Origin: Paenibacillus popilliae ATCC 14706
GTDB lineage: Bacteria > Bacillota > Bacilli > Paenibacillales > Paenibacillaceae
Direction of reading: 5' to 3'
Length of the DNA stretch: 57,111 nucleotides
Assembly (NCBI RefSeq): GCF_000315235.1
Contig: NZ_BALG01000224.1
Location: 1 to 57,111 of the forward strand
Position 1 is the stretch's first letter; every line of letters starts with the position of its first letter. Positions 26,622 to 36,000 of this stretch are shown piece after piece. Made by a program: the position numbers and the translations under genes. Below the pieces are notes generated by a model. That model was not told the origin of the DNA, did not search any database, and was given only the letters and a program-made list of their open reading frames with translations.

Positions 26622-27578
26622 GTGACATTAATTAATCAACTGACGAATCAGGACGAGTTTATCGGCTTTTACTTGTTGAAGGAACTGGAGGTGAAGAAGA
26701 CGAACGGCAATCCGCCGAAGGATTATTTGGACATCGTCCTGTGCGATGCGACCGGGCAGCTCTCGGCTAAATATTGGGATGCTTCCCCGACCGATAAGGA
26801 GACGTTTTTCCCGATGGGGCTCGTGAAGGTGCGCGGCATCGTGCAGACCTACCGGGAGAGGCTGCAGGTGAAAATATTGAAAATCCGGCCAGCGAGTGAG
26901 GAGGACGGGGTGACGTTGATCGATTTCATCCGTTCGGCACCGATCCGTCCCATCGACCTGGTTCATGCGATCAAGCAAGCTATCGCCAGCATCTCCGATA
27001 AGGAGATTCGAGCGCTTGTCAACTTCTGCGTAGCGAAGGTGGAGGAGAAGCTGATGCACTACCCGGCGGCGAAAACCCATCACCATGCCTATTTCGCGGG
27101 CTTAGCCTACCACATGGTGCGAATGCTGGAAATGGGGGACTTTCTGTGCCGGCAGCGGCCGTTCCTGAATCCGGATCTGCTGAAGGCGGGCATCATTCTT
27201 CACGATATTGCAAAGCCGGAGGAAATGGTGGCTCAGCTCGGCATCGTATCGGAATATAGCGTTCAGGGCAAGCTGGTCGGCCATATCTCGATGGCATCGA
27301 ACTGGATTACGGAGGCGGCCCTGCGGCTCGATATCGATCTTGATTCGCCGAAAGTGCTTGGCTTGCAGCATCTCGTGTTGTCGCATCATAATCTGGGCGA
27401 ATGGGGCAGCCCCGTGCAACCGCAGACGCCGGAGGCGGTGGCGCTCCATCATATCGACGCGCTCGACGCAAAGCTACAGATGGTCGAGGATGCGCTGGAC
27501 ACGACACCGGAGACGGAGGAGTGGACGCCGTTCATCCGCGGCTTGGAGAACAAGGCGATCTATCGGATGAAGCTGTAG
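26622..27578 (+). CDS. yhaM: 3'-5' exoribonuclease YhaM family protein
   Basis: A 318-residue cytoplasmic protein with an N-terminal OB-fold nucleic-acid domain (about 10-95, DIVLCDATGQLSAKYWDASP) and a C-terminal HD hydrolase domain. The metal motif is visible as HHHAYFAGLAYHMVRM and AGIILHDIAKPEEM, with later conserved residues in LQHLVLSHHNLGEWGSP and HHIDALDAKLQM. In Bacillus and Staphylococcus YhaM is a metal-dependent 3'-5' exonuclease that trims RNA and single-stranded DNA. Length and domain order match. The start is GTG after GCAAGGAGGAACTTATCAC; a TATAAT lies 30 bp upstream. It is monocistronic, facing a dead IclR gene. Confidence 0.93.
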   Translation: MTLINQLTNQDEFIGFYLLKELEVKKTNGNPPKDYLDIVLCDATGQLSAKYWDASPTDKETFFPMGLVKVRGIVQTYRERLQVKILKIRPASEEDGVTLIDFIRSAPIRPIDLVHAIKQAIASISDKEIRALVNFCVAKVEEKLMHYPAAKTHHHAYFAGLAYHMVRMLEMGDFLCRQRPFLNPDLLKAGIILHDIAKPEEMVAQLGIVSEYSVQGKLVGHISMASNWITEAALRLDIDLDSPKVLGLQHLVLSHHNLGEWGSPVQPQTPEAVALHHIDALDAKLQMVEDALDTTPETEEWTPFIRGLENKAIYRMKL

Positions 27579-27599
27579 TGCATTCGCATAAGCAGTGCC

Positions 27600-28352
27600 A
27601 AGGTTCGAAATGGATGGATTTGATTCGGAAATGAATCAGCACGGAGCGGGGGAGGCATCGGAAGGCAGGACTTCTCCGGCTCTCCGTGCAACGTCCGATC
27701 AGACTGATAGAGGCGATGACGCTGCCATCAAGTTGGAAGATGGGCGCCGCAATTCCGGTTACGCCGATATGGCGCATATTGGAGCTGATCTCATAGCCCC
27801 GGCTCCGGATATGTTCCAGACGCAGGCGCAGTGGCTCCGGTTCGGTGATGGAGCAGTTGGTGAACGCCGTTATCGGCTCGCTCAGCACCGCCTCCTGAAG
27901 CGTCTTGGTACCATAGGCAAGAATGACGCGGGAAGCGCTGGTCGCATAGAGCGGGAACCGTCGGTACGCGTCAATAATGAAGCGGATCGGCAGGGGGGAA
28001 TCCAGCTTGTCCACGTAGATCGCATCCATATGATCCTGAGTGCACAGGCAGACTGATTCCTGCGTGGCGTCGGCCAACTGCTGCAAATACGGCCGGGCGA
28101 AGCTGACCAAATCATCGTCGTTCTTCACCTTGTTGCCCAGCTCCAGCAAGGTGTAGCCGAGCGAATACTGCTTGGTTCGGGGGTTTTGCTTGATGAATCC
28201 TTCGCTTTCCAGCGTGGACAGCATCTTGTGAACGGGCCTTTGGACCAATTCAATTTTCGGCTCAGATCCGTCACTCCCCACTCTTTGCCGCCACGAAGAA
28301 ATAATTTCAGCAGCGTACAGCATTTCTGTACGGAGGTCAAGTAATGCTCCAT
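27600..28352 (-). pseudogene. IclR family regulator, frameshifted
   Basis: An N-terminal winged helix begins MEHYLTSVQKCCTLLKLFLR and runs to DLSRKLNWSKG. The frame then shifts by one base near 28236. The other frame continues with VHKMLSTLESEGFIKQNPRT and the effector domain (VCLCTQDHMDAIYVDKLDSP, ATSASRVILAYGTKTLQEAV, MRHIGVTGIAAPIFQLDGSV). After ASISLIG the C-terminus is unrelated to the family and ends in Arg/Ser-rich sequence, so a second lesion is likely. Stretches outside the lesions are well conserved, so decay is recent. It is convergent with yhaM. Confidence 0.82.
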
Positions 28353-28437
28353 ATTTTCACTCCTACTCCTGTTGGCCTACGCACCTGTCGGATTCCGTCA
28401 GGGCCAGCGTGCAAGATATCGCCTATCAATCCGTCAA

Positions 28438-28468
28438 AAATAAAGCCCCTGAAACAGGAGCTTTATTT
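28438..28468 (-). terminator. Terminator of the coiled-coil membrane gene
   Basis: AAATAAAGC-CCCTG and CAGGAGCTTTATTT form a stem with a 3-base loop. On the minus strand TTTTTGACGG follows. The stop codon of the minus-strand gene is inside the hairpin. Confidence 0.75.
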
Positions 28469-28849
28469 CGAGGATATAACGCGGATAGCTAGTGTAGCTA
28501 CAGCAACAATGGTAGCGAAAATACCAAAAATGGTAGTGACAACAAGTCCTTGCGTATGTTTTTTCATCGCGTCGATTTTATCAACCGCCCGGTGAATCTC
28601 CTGCCGCAAATGGCTGTTCGATTCCTTTACCTCGGAACGCAGCTCCTTGATCTCTTCTGATATGCGGGAAAATAACTTTTCGTTCCGTTCTTCAATTGCT
28701 TTCATTTCTTCTCTATATCTTTTATCTTGTTCCATCATTTGCTGGTGAAGCCTTGACTCTCGTTCAGCAGCGTCCTTAGAAAGACGTTGTTCCCGATCTC
28801 TCAGGTCGCTATTCAGCCTGTCGACATATCTCCCCAAGTCGTTGCTCAT
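28463..28849 (-). CDS. Coiled-coil protein with C-terminal membrane anchor
   Basis: About 128 residues from the ATG at 28849 (MSNDLGRYVDRLNSDLRDRE). A longer frame from GTG at 28906 is possible but has no better ribosome binding site. Residues ~10-95 are almost entirely charged heptads (LHQQMMEQDKRYREEMKAIE, EEIKELRSEVKESNSHLRQE), predicting a long coiled coil. The last ~25 residues form one hydrophobic segment (GLVVTTIFGIFATIVAVATL) and a short basic end, so the protein is tail-anchored. The layout is like phage-type XhlA hemolysin helpers and many hypothetical Paenibacillus proteins. Function is not recognised. The gene ends in a hairpin terminator. Confidence 0.65.
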   Translation of the reverse strand: MSNDLGRYVDRLNSDLRDREQRLSKDAAERESRLHQQMMEQDKRYREEMKAIEERNEKLFSRISEEIKELRSEVKESNSHLRQEIHRAVDKIDAMKKHTQGLVVTTIFGIFATIVAVATLAIRVISSK

Positions 28850-29060
28850 GCCATCACCATCTTTCTGTTCATGCTTGCTTGAAGCGATTTGCGAATACCC
28901 GGACACAATTTCATGAAACGGATTATTTCTAAGATTTCCAATTACTTACAGGTCAATTTAATTATTTTCGAAATTTAACTTTTTTGGCGACGAGGGGATG
29001 ACGGGAAAAGTGTTGTTTTGATAAAGCGTAGACCGCCTTTTTGTAACGGCATGACCAGAA

Positions 29061-29548
29061 CTATTCATGATCATCACCTATTGCAAATGTTTTTAATTGA
29101 TCGGCCAAGGCTTCTAATTGCTTCCGTTTTCCATCATCAAAGTCTGTTTTTTCGAAATAGGATTCCAAGTAAAGCCTAATATTTGTAATCACAGAAATGA
29201 TGTTATTTTCATTTAATTCGACATCGAAATAGTGTCTATCAGCTCTTGAGATTCTTATAATTTTAGATTGATTTGAAGCTGGAGCAAATCCGGTCAATGA
29301 TAAAGGTGAATCGCTAAGAGATCTTATATAACAATAAAAATCGAAATAGAAGCTATTCTTAAGGCCATAAAATATTCGCGATCTTCTGTTAAATATTCGT
29401 CATCATTGCGGTCTGATAGTAAGCTAGCTATAGCTAGCCCAGTGTACTCCCCAAAAATGTCCTCAAAATAATCATAGATGTCTTTGTCTGCAATTGTAGC
29501 CTTCTTTTTGAAAAATTTTTCTAGTGACTTCCAAAGAATCTCTTTCAT
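29061..29548 (-). pseudogene. Frameshifted small hypothetical gene
   Basis: Two abutting minus-strand frames appear to be one gene. The first begins MKEILWKSLEKFFKKKATIA and is intact to YFMALRIAS; it then stops after a few residues. The next frame is open across the same point and continues (FYFDFYCYIRSLSDSPLSLT, DRHYFDVELNENN, LEALADQLKTFAIGDDHE). A single-base indel near 29340-29350 would restore about 162 residues. The encoded protein is acidic, AT-rich in codon use and of no recognised family. It lies 168 bp before the Wadjet operon, on the opposite strand. A sequencing error is possible. Confidence 0.6.
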
Positions 29549-29652
29549 ATATGGATTGTCTTCTATTTTACCATAGTAAAATTAAGGAAGGTGTAGGATA
29601 AAGACGGAAAATGTCGAAACCTAAAAAATTTTTACGCTTGCGAGGACTTTGC

Positions 29653-29682
29653 GCATGCATTCGTCTTATAATGAATACATGC
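29653..29682 (+). promoter_or_regulatory. Wadjet promoter region with dyad over the -10
   Basis: GCATGCATTC and GAATACATGC (9 of 10 complementary) flank a 10-base spacer that contains TATAAT at 29667-29672. No good -35 hexamer is visible 16-18 bases upstream. The start codon of jetD is 43 bases downstream of the -10. The symmetry and position fit a repressor or activator site controlling the operon; the protein is unknown. Confidence 0.5.
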
Positions 29683-29715
29683 CAATAATCTACAATATAG
29701 GAATGGGAGTCGACA

Positions 29716-30774
29716 ATGAAAGACATAAAGGAGATGCTTGTTGATTATTTACGCAGCTTAAGAAAGGCAACCGTGTACACAGAGCAATTGGAGCGCGCGG
29801 CAGAGGGCATGCCGATCACCTATGAGGAGTTTGCGGCAGCTATCCTGGTTCTGGAGCAGTCTGGCCTGCTGGAAGAGATCCGATCGGGGGGCAGGAACCC
29901 CAGGCCGCCGCATGTCGCCTATCGCTATCGAATTCATGTCTCCTCGTTACGCTCCGGCTTGCAGCAGCGGCTCCATCAGTTGCGCTTGGAGCTTCATCCT
30001 TCGATCTCGCTTGATCGTTATTTCATGCTGGGGGAATCTGTGCTCGATTCTGATCTGCCCTTTATTATGAAAATCGATCGCTATTTGCAGACCTGTGGTC
30101 TGCCAGCGGATAGCGCCGCTGCACCGGAGAGAAGCTTCGCGTTAGTCGGCGACGAGAAGTGGATCAAGGAGAAGGACGGCCAAGCCCTGTTGGAACGGAT
30201 GGGTCTGCTTGACAAGCTGAAGCTCAACTCATCCCCAGATCCGGTGATGTTTGCCGTGAATCCATCCCGAGGGATTCACCCAGGTCATGAAGAATCGCAC
30301 GTCCATCTTGTCGTGGAGAACAAGACGACCTTCCTGGCCCTGTTGCCTGCTCTGTCCGAGACGATTTTCCATACGCTTATTTATGGTTGCGGGAATAAAA
30401 TCGTCGGCAATATCGACATGTTCGCGCAGCAGTATCCTGCTGCTTCAGGAGCGCACCGCTTTTACTATTTCGGCGATATCGATTATGCGGGCATTCATAT
30501 TTGGAGCAGTCTGTCCCGGAAGGTTCCGATGATTCCTGCGCTTCCTTTTTATAGAGCCTGCCTGGAAAAGCCGGCCGTGCCCGGGAAGACCAATCAATGG
30601 CCTGCCGAATCGGCCTTGCATCAATTCGGCATGTTCTTCGCTTCAGCCGAGCGGGAACGAATGGCAAGGAACCTGACGAGCGGGCATTATTACCCGCAAG
30701 AGACATTATCCGCTCAACACCTGCAGCAGATCGGGAAGGAGGCCACATGGGAACCTTGGGAACCGTTGACGTAA
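29716..30774 (+). CDS. jetD: Wadjet plasmid-defence nuclease subunit JetD
   Basis: A 352-residue protein with a DUF2220-type C-terminal domain, the Toprim-like nuclease of Wadjet, which cuts the small circular DNA extruded by the JetABC motor. The N-terminal ~100 residues look like a helical/winged segment. Toprim hallmarks are Glu201 in VHLVVENKTTF and Asp254/Asp256 in YYFGDIDYAGI, with TLIYGCGN between. ATG follows GGGAGTCGACA. It is first in the operon jetD-jetA-jetB-jetC, and its end overlaps jetA by 28 bases. In well-studied type I loci jetD is last. The order here and the family types point to another subtype. Confidence 0.85.
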   Translation: MKDIKEMLVDYLRSLRKATVYTEQLERAAEGMPITYEEFAAAILVLEQSGLLEEIRSGGRNPRPPHVAYRYRIHVSSLRSGLQQRLHQLRLELHPSISLDRYFMLGESVLDSDLPFIMKIDRYLQTCGLPADSAAAPERSFALVGDEKWIKEKDGQALLERMGLLDKLKLNSSPDPVMFAVNPSRGIHPGHEESHVHLVVENKTTFLALLPALSETIFHTLIYGCGNKIVGNIDMFAQQYPAASGAHRFYYFGDIDYAGIHIWSSLSRKVPMIPALPFYRACLEKPAVPGKTNQWPAESALHQFGMFFASAERERMARNLTSGHYYPQETLSAQHLQQIGKEATWEPWEPLT

Positions 30775-32288
30775 CTCAGATCGTATCCGGCTTCGAGGAA
30801 CGAATGGCGAAGCTGGCTTTGTTCGATCCGCTCTTCGAGCTGCAGCGCCAGAGAAAATCCGATCGCAATGGAGAGCCGATTGAGATGATGGAGATGGGAT
30901 TATTGACGCTGCTGTTCTTCTTCGAGCAGAAGCTCATGCGCAATCCGAAAGCAGGCGTGAAAGACTTGGCGAAGTTTCTGCAAGAGGCGGCAGCGGATGC
31001 GCTCAAGCTGGATGTTGCGGCATTCGAGGAATTGGCCAGAACGATCATTCAAGTGTTTCGGCCATCCTCAGGGAAGAGGCGATCCTTTACTTACTTTAAT
31101 TGGGAGACGAGACAACAGGATACGGTCTATACTTCGATTTTGAAGGCCAGTTCCTTCGACAGTAAGACAAGTACGCAATATTATGCGCTGGATGACGACG
31201 GACTGGAGCTTGTATTTGCAACCAAAGAATTCTATATGGAGTTCCAGCTCTCCATTCATCAGCTTGTGCTTCGCAAGCAGTTGGAGAAAGGGGAGTTCCA
31301 GGGGGCGCTGCGGCAAATCAATGAAATGCGCGTCGATGTGGAGTCGCTTCAAGAGCGCATGATCAAGCTTGGGCATGAGATGAAACGAAGTATCGTATCG
31401 GAGGATACATTGAAGAGATACGGCGTGCTGCTCGAAGATATCTATTCTCGCTTGCAGCGGGAAAATCAAGAATTCGAAGAGCTTCGCAGCTTCGTCAAAG
31501 AGACGAAGGAACGAATCTATTCGGATACGCTGCAGATGAAGGAGCATCACGCCTACGAATCTATTTTGCGGATAGCCGCGGAATTGGAGAAGGTTCATAC
31601 GGAGCATACCTTACTGCTGCAGCAAAGTATTGAATTGAAAAACGGCGCGCTGCATGCCGCCAAAGAGTCTCTTTATTACACGGGAATGGATTCGTTCAAT
31701 TTTGATCAGGATATCGTGAATCTCCTGCTGGGCACTCCCTTGCCGTTGGAAGCGGCAAGAGGCGTGCTGTCGCCGTTTCTTGGCCTGGAGCAGCACGCAT
31801 GCTGGTCGCCACTGACCGTATTTGCGGAGCAGAACATTACGGCGGACGGGGAAGAGGAGCAACGCGAGGAAGGGTTTCTGGAGCTGGCCGAAGGTCAGGA
31901 AGCGGGAACGTTCATTCACTGGCGCGGCCGCTTGTTCAAGTCCATTATGGAAAATCTGCTGATCCGGCTGAAGGAAGGGCAGACGATCCGTCTGAACGAA
32001 GTGATTGAAGCATGCAAGCGGGGGGAAGAGACAGACGATTGGCTTTCGATGCGGGCATTTTATGATTTCTGGCTGATTCTGCATCAGCGGAGTCCGGTTC
32101 AAGCGGGACGGGAGGATACGGATGAGTCCAAGCCGACCGGGATGGAAGAAGCGATCCGCTTGTTGGGGAAGCATAAGCTTACCGTAAAGGAAGCGGGCCA
32201 GGTTATCGAGGTCAATGAACGCTTCTCGATTCAGGAGATGGATCTGACGTTGACGTTAGGAGGAAGAGATGATGCAATATCAGAATGA
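30747..32288 (+). CDS. jetA: Wadjet subunit JetA (MukF-like kleisin)
   Basis: About 513 residues, resembling the DUF5716-type JetA family, the MukF/kleisin-like partner of the SMC-type ATPase. N-terminal sequence: VSGFEERMAKLALFDPLFEL, MMEMGLLTLLFFFEQKLM. The middle is long alpha-helical (QINEMRVDVESLQERMIKLG, LLEDIYSRLQRENQEFEELR) and the C-terminus is a winged-helix-like kleisin end. The ATG at 30747 is chosen for GGGAAGGAGGCCAC; further upstream sequence is the other frame of jetD. It overlaps jetD by 28 bases and jetB by 20, so it is tightly coupled. The family assignment rests on the whole operon as well as on sequence. Confidence 0.82.
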   Translation: MGTLGTVDVTQIVSGFEERMAKLALFDPLFELQRQRKSDRNGEPIEMMEMGLLTLLFFFEQKLMRNPKAGVKDLAKFLQEAAADALKLDVAAFEELARTIIQVFRPSSGKRRSFTYFNWETRQQDTVYTSILKASSFDSKTSTQYYALDDDGLELVFATKEFYMEFQLSIHQLVLRKQLEKGEFQGALRQINEMRVDVESLQERMIKLGHEMKRSIVSEDTLKRYGVLLEDIYSRLQRENQEFEELRSFVKETKERIYSDTLQMKEHHAYESILRIAAELEKVHTEHTLLLQQSIELKNGALHAAKESLYYTGMDSFNFDQDIVNLLLGTPLPLEAARGVLSPFLGLEQHACWSPLTVFAEQNITADGEEEQREEGFLELAEGQEAGTFIHWRGRLFKSIMENLLIRLKEGQTIRLNEVIEACKRGEETDDWLSMRAFYDFWLILHQRSPVQAGREDTDESKPTGMEEAIRLLGKHKLTVKEAGQVIEVNERFSIQEMDLTLTLGGRDDAISE

Positions 32289-33051
32289 GGTTGTCATGCG
32301 GGCATTCCGGCTGTATGCGGAGTTGGCCCGGAGCGGTGTCGTGGAGCGGGAAGGACTGCAGCAGTATTTAGCCGATGACGAGGTGAGAGGGCTTGTCGAT
32401 CAATTTGCAAGAGAGGTCGATTGCTTGACCTTGACGGCTGGCGATCAGCTGTTCCTTATTCCGCTCGTCCGCTTGTCTCCCTTCCATGTGTCCAATGAAT
32501 ATTTGAAGAGAACGTACTTGCGCGGACAGGCCGTCAACGCGGATCTATATCTGATGTATGTGGCGATCATCGTGTTTGTCGGGGCGTTCTATAACAGCTA
32601 TCTCAGCAGGGAGCCGACAAGAGACTTTATCCGGGTGGAAGATTGGCTCTTGCTTGTTCAGGAGCGGATAGACGGATTGAAGGAGCATGATCCTGAGCAG
32701 TTGAGAGAGTACGAGAAGCAATTCTCCTATAATTGGACGGCCATTATCGAGAAATGGGACGCCATGGATGATATTAAGGAGACGGCCAAGCGCCAGAGCG
32801 GAAATACGATCAGCCGCTTCAGCTTCATAGATACGGTGAAGCGATTCCTGCTGGCGGAGAAGCTGGCGGAGGAAGTCGGGGTGAATGAACTGGCGATGAC
32901 GGAGAAGGCCCGAATTATCGTTCAGCGCTATTTCATGGAGCTGCAGTATAATCGCGGCATTTTGCAATTTCTATATCAGTTCGAAGAAGAGCGTCAGGCC
33001 CATATCGGTCGGGAGGAGGAGAGAAGCGATGCCATCCATAGCCAAAATTAG
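32269..33051 (+). CDS. jetB: Wadjet subunit JetB (MukE-like)
   Basis: A 260-residue protein resembling DUF6063-type JetB, functionally equivalent to MukE/KITE subunits that bind the kleisin. It is helix- and wing-rich: FRLYAELARSGVVEREGLQQ, LVDQFAREVDCLTLTAGDQL, FLIPLVRLSPFHVSNEYLKR and VAIIVFVGAFYNSY near the middle. The ribosome binding site AGGAGGAAGAG precedes two adjacent ATG codons at 32269 and 32272. Its 5' end overlaps jetA by 20 bases and its 3' end overlaps jetC by 23. Stoichiometric co-translation with its partners is therefore likely. It has no catalytic motif, as expected. Confidence 0.82.
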   Translation: MMQYQNEVVMRAFRLYAELARSGVVEREGLQQYLADDEVRGLVDQFAREVDCLTLTAGDQLFLIPLVRLSPFHVSNEYLKRTYLRGQAVNADLYLMYVAIIVFVGAFYNSYLSREPTRDFIRVEDWLLLVQERIDGLKEHDPEQLREYEKQFSYNWTAIIEKWDAMDDIKETAKRQSGNTISRFSFIDTVKRFLLAEKLAEEVGVNELAMTEKARIIVQRYFMELQYNRGILQFLYQFEEERQAHIGREEERSDAIHSQN

Positions 33052-36000
33052 ATTTACGCATGTGTTGTACGAAGGCGGGAATAAGCGATATAACGATGTT
33101 ACGTTCCAGTTCCATGGCCATAACGGCGCGGTTGTATTGGAAAATGGCGGCGGCAAGACGGTATTTATCCAGACCGCGATCCAGGCGGTGCTTCCCCATG
33201 AGGATCTCGCCGGGCGCAAGGTGAAGGATACGCTGCAGCTGGACAACGGTCCCGCACATATTGCGATCGAGTGGCTTCTGACGGACAAGCCGTATCGCAG
33301 ATATTTGGTCACTTGTGTCACCCTCTTCCAGTCCGGCAACGGAATTGATTCCTACCGCTATGTGTATGAATATGGCGAGCATGATGAACATCGGCTGGAG
33401 AATATCCCGTTCGCGAAGGTTCATATGGGGAAGTCCCGTCCAGCGGACAGAGGAGAGATTCATGACTATTTCCAGACGATGACGCATCGGCACTCGCTTC
33501 ATGCGAAGACGTTTCCTACGATGAAGGAGTATAAGGCATATTTGGAGCAGCAATATCAGATTATTACGGGCGAGTGGGAAGCCATCGCACGGATTAACGA
33601 TACAGAGGGCGGCATCGAACGTTTTTTCGACGAGTGCAAGACAACGAAGCAATTATTTGATCGCCTGCTTATTCCGGCTGTGGAGCAGTCGATCGAAGGA
33701 TATGAACAGGGCACATTTGCACGTATATTTGAGAAGCACCGGGAAGGATTCAAGAAATATAAGCAGCTAACAGAACAGATCGAGGAAAACCGGCGGATTC
33801 AGCAAGAATTGAATAATTATGCCGCGCTGTTTGAACATCTGGATCGGGAGGAAAGGAAGTATCAGGAAGCCCGGCAAGAGGCGAAGGCGTATTGGCAATC
33901 CGCTGTCGAACTGCGGGAGGCAGTCGAGAAGGAACGCCTGCAGCTTCAACTTCAGGCCGAGGAACATGGGGAGAGAAGCAAGCTTCTGCGGCGCAAGCAG
34001 AAATCATACCTTATCGCGTGGGAGATTCAGGAGCAGGAGGCGATTGCGGAGAAGCTGCATCTGATCGAGGATGAAGCAGAACAGATGAGGGAGCGCTTGT
34101 ACGGTGCCGAGCATCAATATTATTCGTTGCAGTATGCCGAGATTCGCGACCGATGTCTGGCTGCCGAGGCAAAGGTGTTCCAACTTAGCGCACAGCTGGA
34201 ACGGTTAACCCTTACCGAGGATGAACGCAAGCTGGAAGAGCATTGGGAACGCAACAGCGGACAGCTCCGCTATTTGTACGACGTGAAGGAACAGTCGCTT
34301 GAGGAACAGCGCAGCTTGTTCGAGTGCCGCCATCGGCAGCTTGAGGAACAGGCCGAGGCGATCCGTGGCAGTCTGCGCCGGCTGGATGAGGAGCGCTTGC
34401 AAGCGGAGAGATCCATCGTGGAGAAGACAGCCGGGATTCAGGCGAAGCGGGATCACCAGAAGGACATCGCGAACAGCCTGTTATCGAATCCTCAACTGGA
34501 ACAGGTGGAACAGTTGCTCCCGCTGTGGATGGAGGAAGAACAGCAGTTGGAGCAGAGCCGGATGGCTCGGTTGCAGGAGATGAAGCGGCTGAAAGAGGAA
34601 GCAGCTTTTAAGGAACAGCAGCGCAGAGAAGTGAGTGAGGATAGCCGCCGCTTGGGCGAAGAGTTTGCGAAGCTGACGGCGCGGCATGAACGCCACCAAT
34701 CCGATCTGGAGGAACTGAAGCAAGAGCTGTGCCGCCTCCGTCCCGCGTGGGATAAATATTCCTCCTTATATGAAAAGGAATCCTCCATCCGGGAGCAATT
34801 GGCGGAAGGCATTGAGCGCTGCCGGCAGCAGAAGCAGCGGCTGCTGATGCAAGAGCGGTTGGCTTACCGCTTTGTTGATGATCATGGGCAACAGCCGTTA
34901 TTTTTCGCCGATGCCGCCGTGGCCAAATTATGCGAGCAATGGAGCCATCACTATTCGTTGCTGCAAATGGGAACGGATTATATCCGCGGGCTGTCCGAAG
35001 AGAGTAAGAGGGAGCAGGCCAGCCGCGCGGATCAGCTGTGGGCCGTCACGCTGATCACGACGATGCATGAGAAGGAATTATTGCAGCAGCGTCTCCGGCA
35101 GGCGAACGGAAGCTTCGCATTCCCGATTCGCGTCCTCGGCGCGCAGGAGGCGGCGGATATGCTTCAAGGAACGGGGGAGCCGCAATCGCCTTCCTCATCC
35201 TGGATCGTGCCGCAGCATTGGGTAAGCAATGAGGAGGCGGACGCCTATGAAGAGTGGAAAGCCGAGCTTGTCCGGCAGGCGGAGCAAGCGAAGCAGGAAC
35301 GGGAACGATCGGAGCGCTCCTTACTTGAATGGCAGTCGGCACAGACGCGGTTCCGGGCCTTTCTCGCGAAATATCCGCTAGTGGCTCAGCAGGAAGAGGA
35401 TCAGAGAAGAATGAGGCTCCAGGAACGGAAGCTGGAGCGAACCCGTGAGCTTGAGCGGCTCGAGCATGAGCTGGAGGTCAATCGCCGGACTGCAGACCAG
35501 CGGCGCAGAGCGCTCGAAGAAATGGGGAGCAGAATCCAGCAATTGCAGTACCAACTCCAGCAGGGCCATCGGTATACGCTGCTTGGTAATGAAGCAAGCA
35601 AGCTGGAAGAGGAGCTTGTTCCTGTCCGGAATCAGCTCGGACTATTGGGCAAGCAGCGGGAGCAGGAGGAGAGAGCGGAACGGCTGGTGCAGGAAGAGTT
35701 GCAGACGGTTCAGGATCAACAGCGGGAGATGGCTCTCCGCCTTCAAGTGTTGAAGCAAGATGAGGGTTATCGGGAGGTGCGGGAACATGCCGCGCTGTCC
35801 TGCCAAGCTACGCTCGAGGAGCTGAAGGCGGAACGGAAGCGGCTGGAGCTGGAGCGCCATCGAATTATGCAGGAGCAAACGCAGCTCGAATCGGCGCTTG
35901 CCAGCGAGCGGAAGAGGGTGGAGGAATATCATCGGCTGATGGAGCAGCTCCGCACTGAGCATCCGGGCATCGACGCGGAGCTGACGCTTCCGCTGGATGT

